The notes below the pieces were generated by a model, which searched no databases, was not told the origin of the DNA, and worked only from the letters and a program-made list of their open reading frames with translations. From Chloroflexota bacterium (GTDB lineage: Bacteria; Chloroflexota; Limnocylindria; P2-11E), in contig VBJD01000032.1 of NCBI GenBank assembly GCA_005887995.1, positions 1-38,629 of the forward strand: a stretch of DNA of 38,629 bases, given 5' to 3'. A program made the position numbers and the translations under genes. Below are positions 1-6,714 of this stretch, in pieces. Each line of letters opens with the position of its first letter. The stretch's first letter is position 1.

Positions 1-795
1 GAACGTGAAGAGTGGACCGGGCACGAGCTGCGCGGCGCCGTAGCCGGCGACGAAGCGCTGATCGCTCACCACGGTCGCCGGGATCTCCGCCCGCAGCAGC
101 GGGAGCACGACGTGTCCGCCGCCGAAGACGAGCGAGCCCGCGCGGTAGAAAGGATCGGCAAGCGCGAGGCCGCTATCCGGTAGAGCGGCGCGCGCGAGCG
201 GCAATAAAACGAGCAGGCCGACGTAGAGCAGAAGGCAGGCCGTCGCGACGCCCCGACCGATCGGCACGCTAGTACTAACGAGCAGGGGCGCTCCGACGGC
301 AGGCAGAGCGCGCCAACCAACGATCGCGGCGACGGCGATGACGCCGACCTGAACGGCCGGGTGCGGCGCGGCGAGCACAGCCGCGGCAGCGGCAAGCGCG
401 ATGAGCCGGCGAGGCAGATCGGGAGCGAGGGCGCGCGCGAGGCTCCACACGGCACGTGCCACGACGACGAGCGCGACGAGCTCGAGGATCGGGAAGACCC
501 AGCCCGCCTCGAAGGGCAGCCGGTCGAACAGGATCGCAAAGGCGACCAGGAGAACGAACGACGGAAACGTGAATCCCAGCCATGCCGCCACAGCGCCGAG
601 CGGTCCGGCGCGTAGCAATCCGATCGCGATGCCGAGCTCGCTGCTCGCGGGGCCGGGGAGGAACTGGCAGATCGCGACGAGCTCGGCGAACGTGCGTTCG
701 TCGAGCCATCTGCGCCGCTCGACGTACTCGCGCCGGAAGTAGCCGATGTGCGCGGCGGGTCCGCCGAAGGAACTGATACCGAGTTTTGACGCCAC
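1..795 (-). CDS. chrA: Chromate transporter ChrA family, C-terminus cut by window edge
   Basis: Membrane transporter of the CHR family, whose members export chromate with sulfate as competing substrate. The frame is open from 795 to base 1 and runs off the left edge, giving 265 residues of a family usually near 390. The N-terminus reads SSFGGPAAHIGYFRREYV, the CHR signature. It is followed by QFLPGPASSELGIAIG, long hydrophobic helices, and a second-half hallmark FGGGHVVLPLLRAE with PGPLFTF, so both CHR repeats are present at least in part. The start is GTG at 795; an in-frame GTG at 804 is equally possible. It diverges from dapF with about 20 bp between starts. The actual substrate is not shown by sequence. 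Confidence 0.88.
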   Translation of the reverse strand, partial: MASKLGISSFGGPAAHIGYFRREYVERRRWLDERTFAELVAICQFLPGPASSELGIAIGLLRAGPLGAVAAWLGFTFPSFVLLVAFAILFDRLPFEAGWVFPILELVALVVVARAVWSLARALAPDLPRRLIALAAAAAVLAAPHPAVQVGVIAVAAIVGWRALPAVGAPLLVSTSVPIGRGVATACLLLYVGLLVLLPLARAALPDSGLALADPFYRAGSLVFGGGHVVLPLLRAEIPATVVSDQRFVAGYGAAQLVPGPLFTF

Positions 796-815
796 AAGGA
801 GCACCGCGAAGGCGG

Positions 816-1658
816 ATGATTTTGTCGGTGGGGAAGGCGCAGTTCGTGAAGTCACATGGCCTCGGGAATGACTACATCGTCATCGATCCCGCGAACATCC
901 CGTTCACGCTCACGCGGGACGCCGTGCGTCTCATCTGTGATCGGCACTTCGGCGTCGGATCCGACGGCATCCTGCTCGTGCAGCCCGCGCGTGAAGCGGA
1001 CTTCGGCGTGCGCATCTTCAATCCCGACGGCAGTGACGCGGAGAAGAGCGGCAACGGCATCCGGATCTTCGCGAAGTACCTGCGCGAGCACGGGTACGCC
1101 AAGGATGACCGCTTCGCGATCGACACGGAAGGGGGACGCGTCTGCGTCGAGTGCACGAGGCGCGACGGTCGTGTGGCGGAAGTCACCGCCGATATGGGCA
1201 ACGTCAGCTTTGACGACATCGAGACGATCGACGTCGGCGGACGGCCGCTGGCGGTGACGAGCCTCTCCATCGGAAACCCGCACTGCGTGGTCCTGGTCGA
1301 CGACATCACCGCGGCCGACGTCAAACGGCTCGGTCCGAAGATCGAGGAGCATCGCGCATTCCCAGCGAAGACGAACGTCCAATTCGCCGAGGTCCTCTCG
1401 CGCGCGCATGTCGCGATCGAGATCTGGGAGCGCGGCGCCGGCTACACGCTCGCATCGGGAACATCCGCGTGCGCGGTCGCGGCGGCGTGCCACCGTAAGG
1501 GCCTCACCGACCGGCAGGTCACCGTGACGATGCCGGGCGGCGATCTCGAGGTCACCGTCGGCGATGGCTACGCGATGCGTCTGCGCGGACCGGTCGAGGA
1601 AGTGATGAGCGGCGACTTCAGCCCCGACCTCATCCGCGCGATCGCGCGGATCGCCTAG
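816..1658 (+). CDS. dapF: Diaminopimelate epimerase family protein with Ser/Ser active site
   Basis: Canonical DapF interconverts LL- and meso-diaminopimelate for lysine and peptidoglycan synthesis, using two cysteines as acid and base. This 280-residue protein has the family length and landmarks: FVKSHGLGNDYIVID at the N-terminus, NPDGSDAEKSGNGIR near residue 70-83, and IWERGAGYTLASGTSACA near 204-219. Both catalytic positions are serine here (residue 78, codon AGC at 1047-1049; residue 214, codon TCG at 1455-1457). The surrounding GNG and GTS contexts are intact. Either the chemistry is altered, the substrate differs, or a Ser/Ser subfamily exists. The start at ATG 816 has a weak AAGG upstream; TTG 786 would add ten unconserved residues, and GTG 828 is also possible. 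Confidence 0.85.
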   Translation: MILSVGKAQFVKSHGLGNDYIVIDPANIPFTLTRDAVRLICDRHFGVGSDGILLVQPAREADFGVRIFNPDGSDAEKSGNGIRIFAKYLREHGYAKDDRFAIDTEGGRVCVECTRRDGRVAEVTADMGNVSFDDIETIDVGGRPLAVTSLSIGNPHCVVLVDDITAADVKRLGPKIEEHRAFPAKTNVQFAEVLSRAHVAIEIWERGAGYTLASGTSACAVAAACHRKGLTDRQVTVTMPGGDLEVTVGDGYAMRLRGPVEEVMSGDFSPDLIRAIARIA

Positions 1659-1897
1659 ACCTCGTCCTCACTTGGCCAGCGGAATCGGCTAAGCGCCTTG
1701 CGCGTGACTCCGCCCGTCGCGTACCAGAGATGGTCGGCGTCTTCGGCGAGACCCGCGGGGCAGAACGCCCAGCGCCCATCGTCGTGGATGTTGAGCGGTC
1801 CGGACGGATCCGCGGGGTTCACCGTCCGGTGAGACTGGCGCAGGCAGATCCAGTCGATGAGCGACACGCGCTCGATCCGCTCGCCTGCCTTTTCCAC
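1655..1897 (-). CDS. Small uncharacterised protein coupled to GNAT
   Basis: An 80-residue soluble protein that I do not recognise. It is rich in Trp, Asp and Arg, with the segments SLIDWICLRQSHRTVNP and GRWAFCPAGLAEDADHLW. The two Cys are far apart, so a metal site is not obvious. GTG at 1897 is the first start after an in-frame stop and lies four bases after the stop of the upstream GNAT, which suggests translational coupling. Its stop overlaps the dapF stop on the other strand by four bases. Its composition looks protein-like rather than a shadow (balanced hydrophobics, no Arg/Ser runs). Function unknown. Confidence 0.6.
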   Translation of the reverse strand: MEKAGERIERVSLIDWICLRQSHRTVNPADPSGPLNIHDDGRWAFCPAGLAEDADHLWYATGGVTRKALSRFRWPSEDEV

Positions 1898-1901
1898 GGG
1901 C

Positions 1902-2390
1902 TCATTGTCCGCCTAATGCAGGGGTCAGCATCTTCGCCATCGTGACGAGCGGCGTGCCGTGCAGATCGTGCGGCGCTTCGCCCGTCCGGCGAAAGCCCAG
2001 CGACTCGTAGAGGCGGATCGCGTCGAACAGGAACGGCGTGGTGCTGAGGTACATGCGCGTCGCGTGCTTGGCCAGCCCGAACAGGGTGACCTGGCGCATG
2101 AGGTGAAAGGCGACGCGCCGTCCACGAGCGACCGGCGTGACGGCCATGCTGCGCACGTACAGGCCGCCGTCGTGCAGGGCGGCCGAGACGGTCCCGAGGA
2201 TCTCGCCCCGCTCTTCGGCGACCCAGGTCGGCCCTTCGGACAGCCGCGCTCGCAGGGCGTCCGTGTCCGGCGTCGTCGCGGCATAACCGGCGCGCGTGTA
2301 CAGCCGCTCGAACTCGGCGAAGGATTCGCGGAGCACGCGCGCGAGCTCGTCGGCGTCGCGCTCCGTCGCGCGTCGGATCTGCACGCGCAT
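1902..2390 (-). CDS. GNAT family N-acetyltransferase
   Basis: A 162-residue GCN5-related acyltransferase that would transfer an acyl group from acyl-CoA to an unknown amine. The fold is visible in order: RRATERDADELARVL (strand 1/helix 1), TWVAEERGEILGTVSAAL (strands 2-4), the acetyl-CoA loop MAVTPVARGRRVAFHLM, and the C-terminal FDAIRLYESLGFRRTGE. The start was set at ATG 2390 because the longer frame upstream has no homology and overlaps the divergent GNAT. It is followed after four bases by the 80-residue ORF. Substrate not predictable; protein lysine, small amines or antibiotics are all possible. Confidence 0.82.
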   Translation of the reverse strand: MRVQIRRATERDADELARVLRESFAEFERLYTRAGYAATTPDTDALRARLSEGPTWVAEERGEILGTVSAALHDGGLYVRSMAVTPVARGRRVAFHLMRQVTLFGLAKHATRMYLSTTPFLFDAIRLYESLGFRRTGEAPHDLHGTPLVTMAKMLTPALGGQ

Positions 2391-2398
2391 ATGTTCGC

Positions 2399-2404
2399 TA
2401 AAGT
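2399..2404 (+). promoter_or_regulatory. Candidate bidirectional -10 element between the two GNAT genes
   Basis: TAAAGT lies 7 nt before the plus-strand ATG at 2412, and its complement ACTTTA lies 8 nt before the minus-strand ATG at 2390. The plus element fits TANNNT; the minus reading is weaker. The spacing would put transcription starts on the start codons. Inference from sequence only. Confidence 0.4.
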
Positions 2405-2411
2405 CCGCGGC

Positions 2412-2828
2412 ATGGGTCGGTACCACGTCGTGACGAAGCTCGTCGGCGCCGATCGCGACACCGTCTACCGATTCCTCTCTGAGGACGCGTACTGGTCGGA
2501 GGGCATGCCGCGCGATGCGTTCGAGCGCGCCGTCGACAACAGCCTCTCGTTCGTCGCGTACGAGGGCGAGACGCTCGCCGGCTACGCGCGCGTCGTCACC
2601 GACAGGGCGACCTTCGCCTGGCTCTGCGACGTCTTCGTGCTGCCGGCGCATCGGGGTAGAGGCGTGTCGCGGATGCTGATGGACGCGGTGATGGGCGACG
2701 CGGAGCTCACGGGTCTACGCAACTTCCTCCTCGCGACGCGCGACGCGCACGGCCTCTACGCGAAGTACGGATTTGCGCCGCTCGCCGAGCCGCAGCGATG
2801 GATGGCCATCCGCAGACCGTACCGCTGA
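2412..2828 (+). CDS. GNAT family N-acetyltransferase
   Basis: A 138-residue GNAT. It begins MGRYHVVTKLVGADRDTVYR and continues with SLSFVAYEGETLAGYARVV, the CoA-binding segment VFVLPAHRGRGVSRMLMDAV (a clear R-G-R-G-V loop), and the C-terminal HGLYAKYGFAPL typical of the family. It lacks an obvious substrate marker. The start was taken at ATG 2412; an in-frame ATG at 2391 would directly abut the start of the divergent GNAT. No Shine-Dalgarno is visible before either, and a TANNNT element 7 nt upstream of 2412 suggests a leaderless message. The fold is sure; the substrate is unknown. Confidence 0.85.
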   Translation: MGRYHVVTKLVGADRDTVYRFLSEDAYWSEGMPRDAFERAVDNSLSFVAYEGETLAGYARVVTDRATFAWLCDVFVLPAHRGRGVSRMLMDAVMGDAELTGLRNFLLATRDAHGLYAKYGFAPLAEPQRWMAIRRPYR

Positions 2829-2833
2829 ACGGT

Positions 2834-2839
2834 TAGCCT
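2834..2839 (+). promoter_or_regulatory. Candidate -10 element for acyl-CoA dehydrogenase (leaderless)
   Basis: TAGCCT (TANNNT) sits 8 nt upstream of ATG 2848 in the 19 bp between the GNAT stop and the dehydrogenase start. There is no Shine-Dalgarno, so a leaderless transcript is the simplest reading. Confidence 0.35.
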
Positions 2840-2847
2840 CGACGCGC

Positions 2848-4002
2848 ATGGACTTCGACCTCACCCCCGAGCAGGAATCGATCCGCAAACTCGCGCGCGA
2901 CTTCGCCGACCGCGAGATCGCGCCGGGCGCGCGCGAGCGCGATCGCGCCGAGAAATTCCCGGCCGACGTTCTGAGGAAGATGGCGCCGGTCGGATTCCTC
3001 GGCGGACCCATCCCTGAGCAATACGGCGGCATGGGCGTCGACTACATCAGCCACGCGATCATCACCGAGGAGATCGGTCGCGCGGATTCGTCGGTGCGCA
3101 CGACGCTCAGCGTCCAGATCTCGCTCGTCGAGCTCACGATTCTGAAGTGGGGCAGCGAGGAGCAGAAGCGCACGTGGCTCCCCCGCCTCTGCAAAGGCGA
3201 GGTCATCGCGTGCTTCGGGCTCACCGAGCCGGCGGTCGGGAGCGACGCGACACGCCTGCAGGCCACCGCGCAGAACGACGGCGAAGGCTGGGTGCTCAAC
3301 GGACGGAAGACGTGGATCTCCAACGGGTCGGTGGCGAAGCTCGCGCTTGTCTTCGCGAACGCCGACCCGAGCAAGGGCCACAAGGGCATCACCGCGTTCC
3401 TCATCGACCGCGAGAAGAGTCCGTACGGATCGCAAGCGATCCACGGGAAGCTCGGTCTTCGCTCGTCTGACTCGAGCGAGCTCATCCTCGATAACGTGCG
3501 CGTGCCCGACAGCGCACGGCTCGGCGAGATCGGCGAGGGATTCAAGATCGCGATGTCCGCGCTCGACTCGGGCCGCTACTCCGTGGCCTCTGGCGCCGTC
3601 GGCACGGCGCAGGCCGCGATCGACGCATCTGTCGCGTACGCGACCCAGCGCGAGGCGTTCGGCAAGCCGATCGCCGGGCACCAGCTGGTGCAGGAGATGA
3701 TCTCGGACATGGTCGTCGACACCGAGGCCGCGCGGCTTCTCGTGTGGCGCGCGGGCGATCTGAAAAACAAGGGAAAGCCGAACACGCGCGAGACGAGCAT
3801 CGCGAAGCTCTTCGCGACGGAGATGGCGCAGCGCGTCACGGACAACGCGATCCAGATCCACGGCGGGTACGGCTTCAGCGACGAGTTCCCCGTCGAGCGC
3901 TTCTGGCGTGACGCGCGGGTCAACCGCCTCTACGAGGGGACGACCCAGATCCAGAAGCTCATCATCGGCCGGTTCACCACGGGCATCGACGCGATCGGAT
4001 GA
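2848..4002 (+). CDS. Acyl-CoA dehydrogenase
   Basis: FAD enzyme of 384 residues that would oxidise an acyl-CoA to the 2,3-enoyl-CoA and pass electrons to ETF. The N-terminal helical part starts MDFDLTPEQESIRKLARDFA; the central part carries CFGLTEPAVGSDATRLQ and TWISNGSVA (flavin and substrate contacts). The C-terminal part has YATQREAFGKPIAGHQ and IQIHGGYGFSDEFPVER. The catalytic base is Glu363 in YEGT, the position used by short- and medium-chain, glutaryl- and butyryl-CoA dehydrogenases. Length and motifs are complete. The nearest specificity is short-chain or glutaryl-like, but this is not decided by sequence. A small PCP_red-like gene follows after 10 bp. Confidence 0.93.
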   Translation: MDFDLTPEQESIRKLARDFADREIAPGARERDRAEKFPADVLRKMAPVGFLGGPIPEQYGGMGVDYISHAIITEEIGRADSSVRTTLSVQISLVELTILKWGSEEQKRTWLPRLCKGEVIACFGLTEPAVGSDATRLQATAQNDGEGWVLNGRKTWISNGSVAKLALVFANADPSKGHKGITAFLIDREKSPYGSQAIHGKLGLRSSDSSELILDNVRVPDSARLGEIGEGFKIAMSALDSGRYSVASGAVGTAQAAIDASVAYATQREAFGKPIAGHQLVQEMISDMVVDTEAARLLVWRAGDLKNKGKPNTRETSIAKLFATEMAQRVTDNAIQIHGGYGFSDEFPVERFWRDARVNRLYEGTTQIQKLIIGRFTTGIDAIG

Positions 4003-4012
4003 GTCGCTGCTG

Positions 4013-4330
4013 ATGGAGTGGACCGACGAGGCGGGCACGCTGCTCGACGCGCTCGCGCGCATGGTGCCCGAAACGCTGCGCGAGCTCGCGAAACTGTCCG
4101 CGAAGGACGAGGCTGAGTCCGTCGCGTCTGCATCCGGGGCCGAGGAGGTCGACGTCGACGACGTGATGCGCGCCTGGATCCGTACGACGCCGCCCGAGCA
4201 GCGCAACGGGCTCGTCGCCGTCATCGAGAGCCTCGGCCTCGAGCCGGAGCGCTACGCCGAGGACCTCGAGAGCGCCCAGGGCTGGGACGAGCAACAGGAG
4301 TACGAGGAGCCTCCGGACTCCGAGCGCTAG
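4013..4330 (+). CDS. Small PCP_red-like helical domain protein
   Basis: A 105-residue acidic helical protein. Residues 1-60 follow the pattern of the PCP_red domain (first described at the C-terminus of protochlorophyllide reductase BchB/ChlB and also found as stand-alone proteins): a leading Trp, VPETLRELAKLSAKDEAES, a Glu/Ala helix, then VDVDDVMRAW. The second half (PEQRNGLVAVIESLGLEPERYAEDL) is not recognised. No bch/chl genes are visible, so a photosynthetic role is not implied. It begins 10 bp after the acyl-CoA dehydrogenase stop and is probably co-transcribed. Its stop overlaps that of the convergent 38-residue ORF. Family call tentative. Confidence 0.6.
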   Translation: MEWTDEAGTLLDALARMVPETLRELAKLSAKDEAESVASASGAEEVDVDDVMRAWIRTTPPEQRNGLVAVIESLGLEPERYAEDLESAQGWDEQQEYEEPPDSER

Positions 4331-4443
4331 TCGGCGAAGCCCTCTTCGCGCCGGAGGAGCTCCGCTTGTTCGGCGATCCAGGCTGCTTCGCGGATCTCCT
4401 CGAGCTCGGTCGTCTCAGTGGTCTCCTCGGTGTCGATATCCAT
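4327..4443 (-). CDS. 38-residue acidic protein downstream of isocitrate-lyase-family gene
   Basis: A short ORF beginning MDIDTEETTETTELEEIR and ending EGFAD (38 residues). It is strongly acidic and predicted helical. Support for translation: an AGGAG Shine-Dalgarno about 6 nt before the ATG at 4443, which itself overlaps the stop codon of the lyase gene 9 bp away. Its N-terminal half resembles that of the small ORF in front of the lyase (both MD-start, Thr/Glu-rich, then TELEE or the near-identical ELEE stretch and a later EQ). Function unknown; a partner or stability factor of the lyase is conceivable. No domain is recognised. Confidence 0.55.
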   Translation of the reverse strand: MDIDTEETTETTELEEIREAAWIAEQAELLRREEGFAD

Positions 4444-4452
4444 CGCCTTCTC

Positions 4453-5577
4453 CTAGACGGCCTTCTCGCCGAGCTTCTCGTCGAACTGCGTCCCGAGCCG
4501 CGACGCGCCCATCACTGAGCCCATCGTCTGGTGGTAGGGGACGCCGGTGAAGAGGTGGTGGCTGCGTGTCGGGATGTCGTCGCCGACCTGCCACTCCTTC
4601 CGCTGCAGGGCGATGTACGCGTGCTGCTGTTCCTCGCTGAGACCCTGGAGGAGCTTCGCGAAGCCGTAGCCGAACGCGTGCTGCGCCGCGAGGGTGATGA
4701 AGAGGAACTTGTAGCCGAGCTCGCCGAGCTCGCCGAACGTGATCGGGTCGGGATCGTTGAACCACTTGAACGACGACGACCAGTTGAACGCGAACTTCGC
4801 GTCCGGGAAGCGACGGCGCACTTCGTTCGCGAACTGCTCCGTCGGCTTGCGATCGCTCGTCGGGAACTCGCACCACACCATGTCCGGGACGCCGCTGTCG
4901 AGATAGCGCAGCGCGCGGTCGATCGCGAGATCCATCCCACGTAAGCTGTCCGGCGCGTCGACCGCGGACACGGCGTCGGTGCGCGCGATGATGACAAAGT
5001 CCTTGCGCCCCAGGTCGTCGGCGACCGCGCGCATCATGCGCAGCTTGCCGACCATCTCGTCGGCGCTGATGAGCGCCTTGCCGGCGATGTGCCCGCAGCG
5101 CTTCGGCAGGACCTGGTCCTCGATGTGCGCCGCGGCCACACCCGCGTTCACGTAGAGATCGGCGGTCCGCTGGACGTTGAACAGGTTGCCGTAGCCGCCG
5201 TCCATGTCGACGACGACCGGCGGGATCTCGAGGTGCTTGGGCGCGACGCCCTTCTCCGGATCGCCGAGGGCCATCGTGAGCTGGAACTTGCGCAGCGCGG
5301 CGACGGTGCGCCGCGCGCCATCGGCGATCTCCGGTCCGGTGTACAGATCCATGTCGGTCGTGCCGAGGTGGCCGATCGCGAAGCTGTAACCGCTGAAGTA
5401 GACGGCCCCAAAGCCGTAGTACATGCACAGCTCCGCGCCGTGCGGGTCGTAGACGCCGGGCCCGAACACGAACGGCTCCGTGTCGATGAGCCGGCGCAGC
5501 CGCGTCGCGGGGTCCTCCCACCGCGACGCGGGCACCTTGAATCCTTCAGGGAGGAGGGGTGTCTCGACGAGCCTCAT
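4453..5577 (-). CDS. Isocitrate lyase / methylisocitrate lyase family protein
   Basis: A 374-residue enzyme of the ICL/PEP-mutase superfamily, which cleaves isocitrate to glyoxylate and succinate or 2-methylisocitrate to pyruvate and succinate. Visible motifs: FSGYSFAIGHLGTTDMDLYT (residues 61-80), the Mg-binding VVVDMDGGYGN (121-131), HIEDQ, and the catalytic KRCGH at 159-163. The C-terminal FNWSSSFKWFND resembles isocitrate lyases, while KRCGH rather than KKCGH recalls methylisocitrate lyases. The length is between PrpB (about 300) and AceA (about 430). The start ATG 5577 overlaps the stop of a 49-residue ORF (ATGA). The divergent LysR gene is a likely regulator. No malate synthase or prpC/D is in the window, so the substrate stays open. 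Confidence 0.8.
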   Translation of the reverse strand: MRLVETPLLPEGFKVPASRWEDPATRLRRLIDTEPFVFGPGVYDPHGAELCMYYGFGAVYFSGYSFAIGHLGTTDMDLYTGPEIADGARRTVAALRKFQLTMALGDPEKGVAPKHLEIPPVVVDMDGGYGNLFNVQRTADLYVNAGVAAAHIEDQVLPKRCGHIAGKALISADEMVGKLRMMRAVADDLGRKDFVIIARTDAVSAVDAPDSLRGMDLAIDRALRYLDSGVPDMVWCEFPTSDRKPTEQFANEVRRRFPDAKFAFNWSSSFKWFNDPDPITFGELGELGYKFLFITLAAQHAFGYGFAKLLQGLSEEQQHAYIALQRKEWQVGDDIPTRSHHLFTGVPYHQTMGSVMGASRLGTQFDEKLGEKAV

Positions 5578-5723
5578 GACTCGTGCGCCACCTGGCAGCT
5601 CGGGTCGGGGCACTCGCACTCCATCTGCATCTGCAAGATCTTCGTTTGCTCCTTCTGGAGCTCGATGCGCTCTTCTAGCTCTGTCACGTTCTCGGCCTCC
5701 GTGGTCGCTCTCTGCGTATCCAT
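5574..5723 (-). CDS. 49-residue coiled-coil/Cys protein coupled to the lyase gene
   Basis: A short ORF starting MDTQRATTEAENVTELEERI. A heptad-like helix (ELEERIELQKEQTKILQMQM) is followed by a Cys-rich tail CECPDPSCQVAHES, in which three Cys and a His could bind metal or be redox active. Its TGA overlaps the ATG of the lyase, a classic coupling arrangement. ATG 5723 is chosen; an in-frame ATG at 5762 would add 13 residues and run over the first inverted repeat. No Shine-Dalgarno is evident. The N-terminal half resembles the 38-residue protein on the other side of the lyase. No family recognised. Confidence 0.55.
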   Translation of the reverse strand: MDTQRATTEAENVTELEERIELQKEQTKILQMQMECECPDPSCQVAHES

Positions 5724-5735
5724 GGGCGAGCGATG

Positions 5736-5752
5736 TGGCACTCTCTGTGCCA
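5736..5752. repeat. Perfect inverted repeat TGGCAC-N5-GTGCCA
   Basis: Six-base arms at 5736-5741 and 5747-5752 separated by TCTCT, directly upstream of the 49-residue ORF and the lyase. A plausible regulator-binding site or 5' hairpin. Confidence 0.5.
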
Positions 5753-5764
5753 GGGTGCCCATAA

Positions 5765-5779
5765 GACAAATCGTTTGTC
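5765..5779. promoter_or_regulatory. Perfect inverted repeat GACAAA-TCG-TTTGTC in the lysR/lyase intergenic region
   Basis: Six-base arms at 5765-5770 and 5774-5779. It is AT-rich in GC-rich surroundings and placed between divergent genes, where LysR-type regulators normally bind; it lies close to the lysR -10-like element. Likely operator for the adjacent regulator; not proven. Confidence 0.5.
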
Positions 5780-5790
5780 CTGATTAGTGC

Positions 5791-5796
5791 TATAAA
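5791..5796 (+). promoter_or_regulatory. Candidate extended -10 (TGC-TATAAA) for the LysR gene
   Basis: TATAAA preceded by TGC, 11 nt before ATG 5808. It would give a leader of a few bases, in keeping with the absence of a Shine-Dalgarno. Confidence 0.35.
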
Positions 5797-5807
5797 CGAC
5801 GCTGATA

Positions 5808-6710
5808 ATGCCCCAAGACCCGATGCTGTTCGCCCATCTCGAGAGCTTCCTCGAGGTGGCGCGACGTGGGAACGTCAGCCGTGCGGCGGAAGCGCTCTTT
5901 CTCACGCAGCCCGCGATCACCGCGAGGCTTAAGTCCTTGGAGAGCGACCTGGGGGTCGAGCTCTTCGTGCGCACCGGCCGCGGGATGAAGCTGAGCGACG
6001 CCGGCCGCGCCTTCCTCCCCTACGCCGAGCGGACGATAGCGACCGTCGACGAGGGCCGCCAGCTCGTCACGAACCTGCGGCAGGGCAACGTCGGCGCGCT
6101 GCTCATCGCCGCCGCACCCGCGGTGAGCACGTACGTGCTGCCGCGGATACTGCGCGCGTTCCGCGCGACGTATCCGAACGTCCGCCTCGGTGTACGCACG
6201 GGCCACACCGAGGAGGTCCTCGAGATGGTCCTTCGCGCCGAGGCACACATCGGCATCGGTCGGCCGATCCGCCATCCCGACGTCGAGCTCATACCGCTGT
6301 TCGAGGACGAGATGCTCCTCGTCGTCGCGGCGCGCCACCCCTTCGCCTCGCGCGGCAAGGTGTCGATGGCCGAGCTCGCCGAGGAGCGGCTCATCCTCTT
6401 CGACCGCACCTCGAGTTATCACGAGCTCACATCGAGCCTCTTCCGCCAGGCGGGCGTCATTCCCGCATCGACGCTCGAGCTCGACAATGTCGAGGCCGCG
6501 AAGAAGATGGTCCAGCAGGGGCTCGGCGTCGCGCTGCTCCCGCGCATGGCGCTGTCATCCGAGCTGAAGGCGCGCTCGCTCCGTCCGGTGAAGCTCGTCG
6601 GCGCGCCGACAGTGCGTCGCCCGATCGTCGCGCTACGCCGGAAGGATGCGGGCGAACCGATCGGTCCGGTCGCGGGATTCCTCGAGACGCTGCACGAGGT
6701 GCTCGGCTAG
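5808..6710 (+). CDS. LysR-family transcriptional regulator
   Basis: A 300-residue LTTR. The winged-helix DNA-binding domain covers residues 1-65: HLESFLEVARRGNVSRAAEA, LFLTQPAITARLKSLE, LGVELFVRTGRGMKLSDAG. The periplasmic-binding-like effector domain follows from about 90 (LLIAAAPAVSTYVLPRILRAF through GLGVALLPRMAL). It is complete in length and motifs. Its gene diverges from the lyase operon across two inverted repeats, so control of glyoxylate or propionate flux is the natural inference. The effector is unknown. Start at ATG 5808; ATG 5823 (MLFAHLESF) is nearly as good because homology begins there. The stop is 4 bp from the convergent stop at 6715. Confidence 0.92.
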   Translation: MPQDPMLFAHLESFLEVARRGNVSRAAEALFLTQPAITARLKSLESDLGVELFVRTGRGMKLSDAGRAFLPYAERTIATVDEGRQLVTNLRQGNVGALLIAAAPAVSTYVLPRILRAFRATYPNVRLGVRTGHTEEVLEMVLRAEAHIGIGRPIRHPDVELIPLFEDEMLLVVAARHPFASRGKVSMAELAEERLILFDRTSSYHELTSSLFRQAGVIPASTLELDNVEAAKKMVQQGLGVALLPRMALSSELKARSLRPVKLVGAPTVRRPIVALRRKDAGEPIGPVAGFLETLHEVLG

Positions 6711-6714
6711 CGAC

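Noticed and set aside
66-797. Long Ser/Arg-rich minus-strand frame
   Set aside because: Shadow of chrA in another frame; composition is low-complexity and the true frame shows CHR motifs.
2391-2651. N-terminal extension of the minus-strand GNAT
   Set aside because: No GNAT homology and it lies antisense to the well-supported plus-strand GNAT.
4331-4452. Treating 4331-4452 as an empty intergenic spacer
   Set aside because: It holds the 38-residue ORF with a good Shine-Dalgarno instead.
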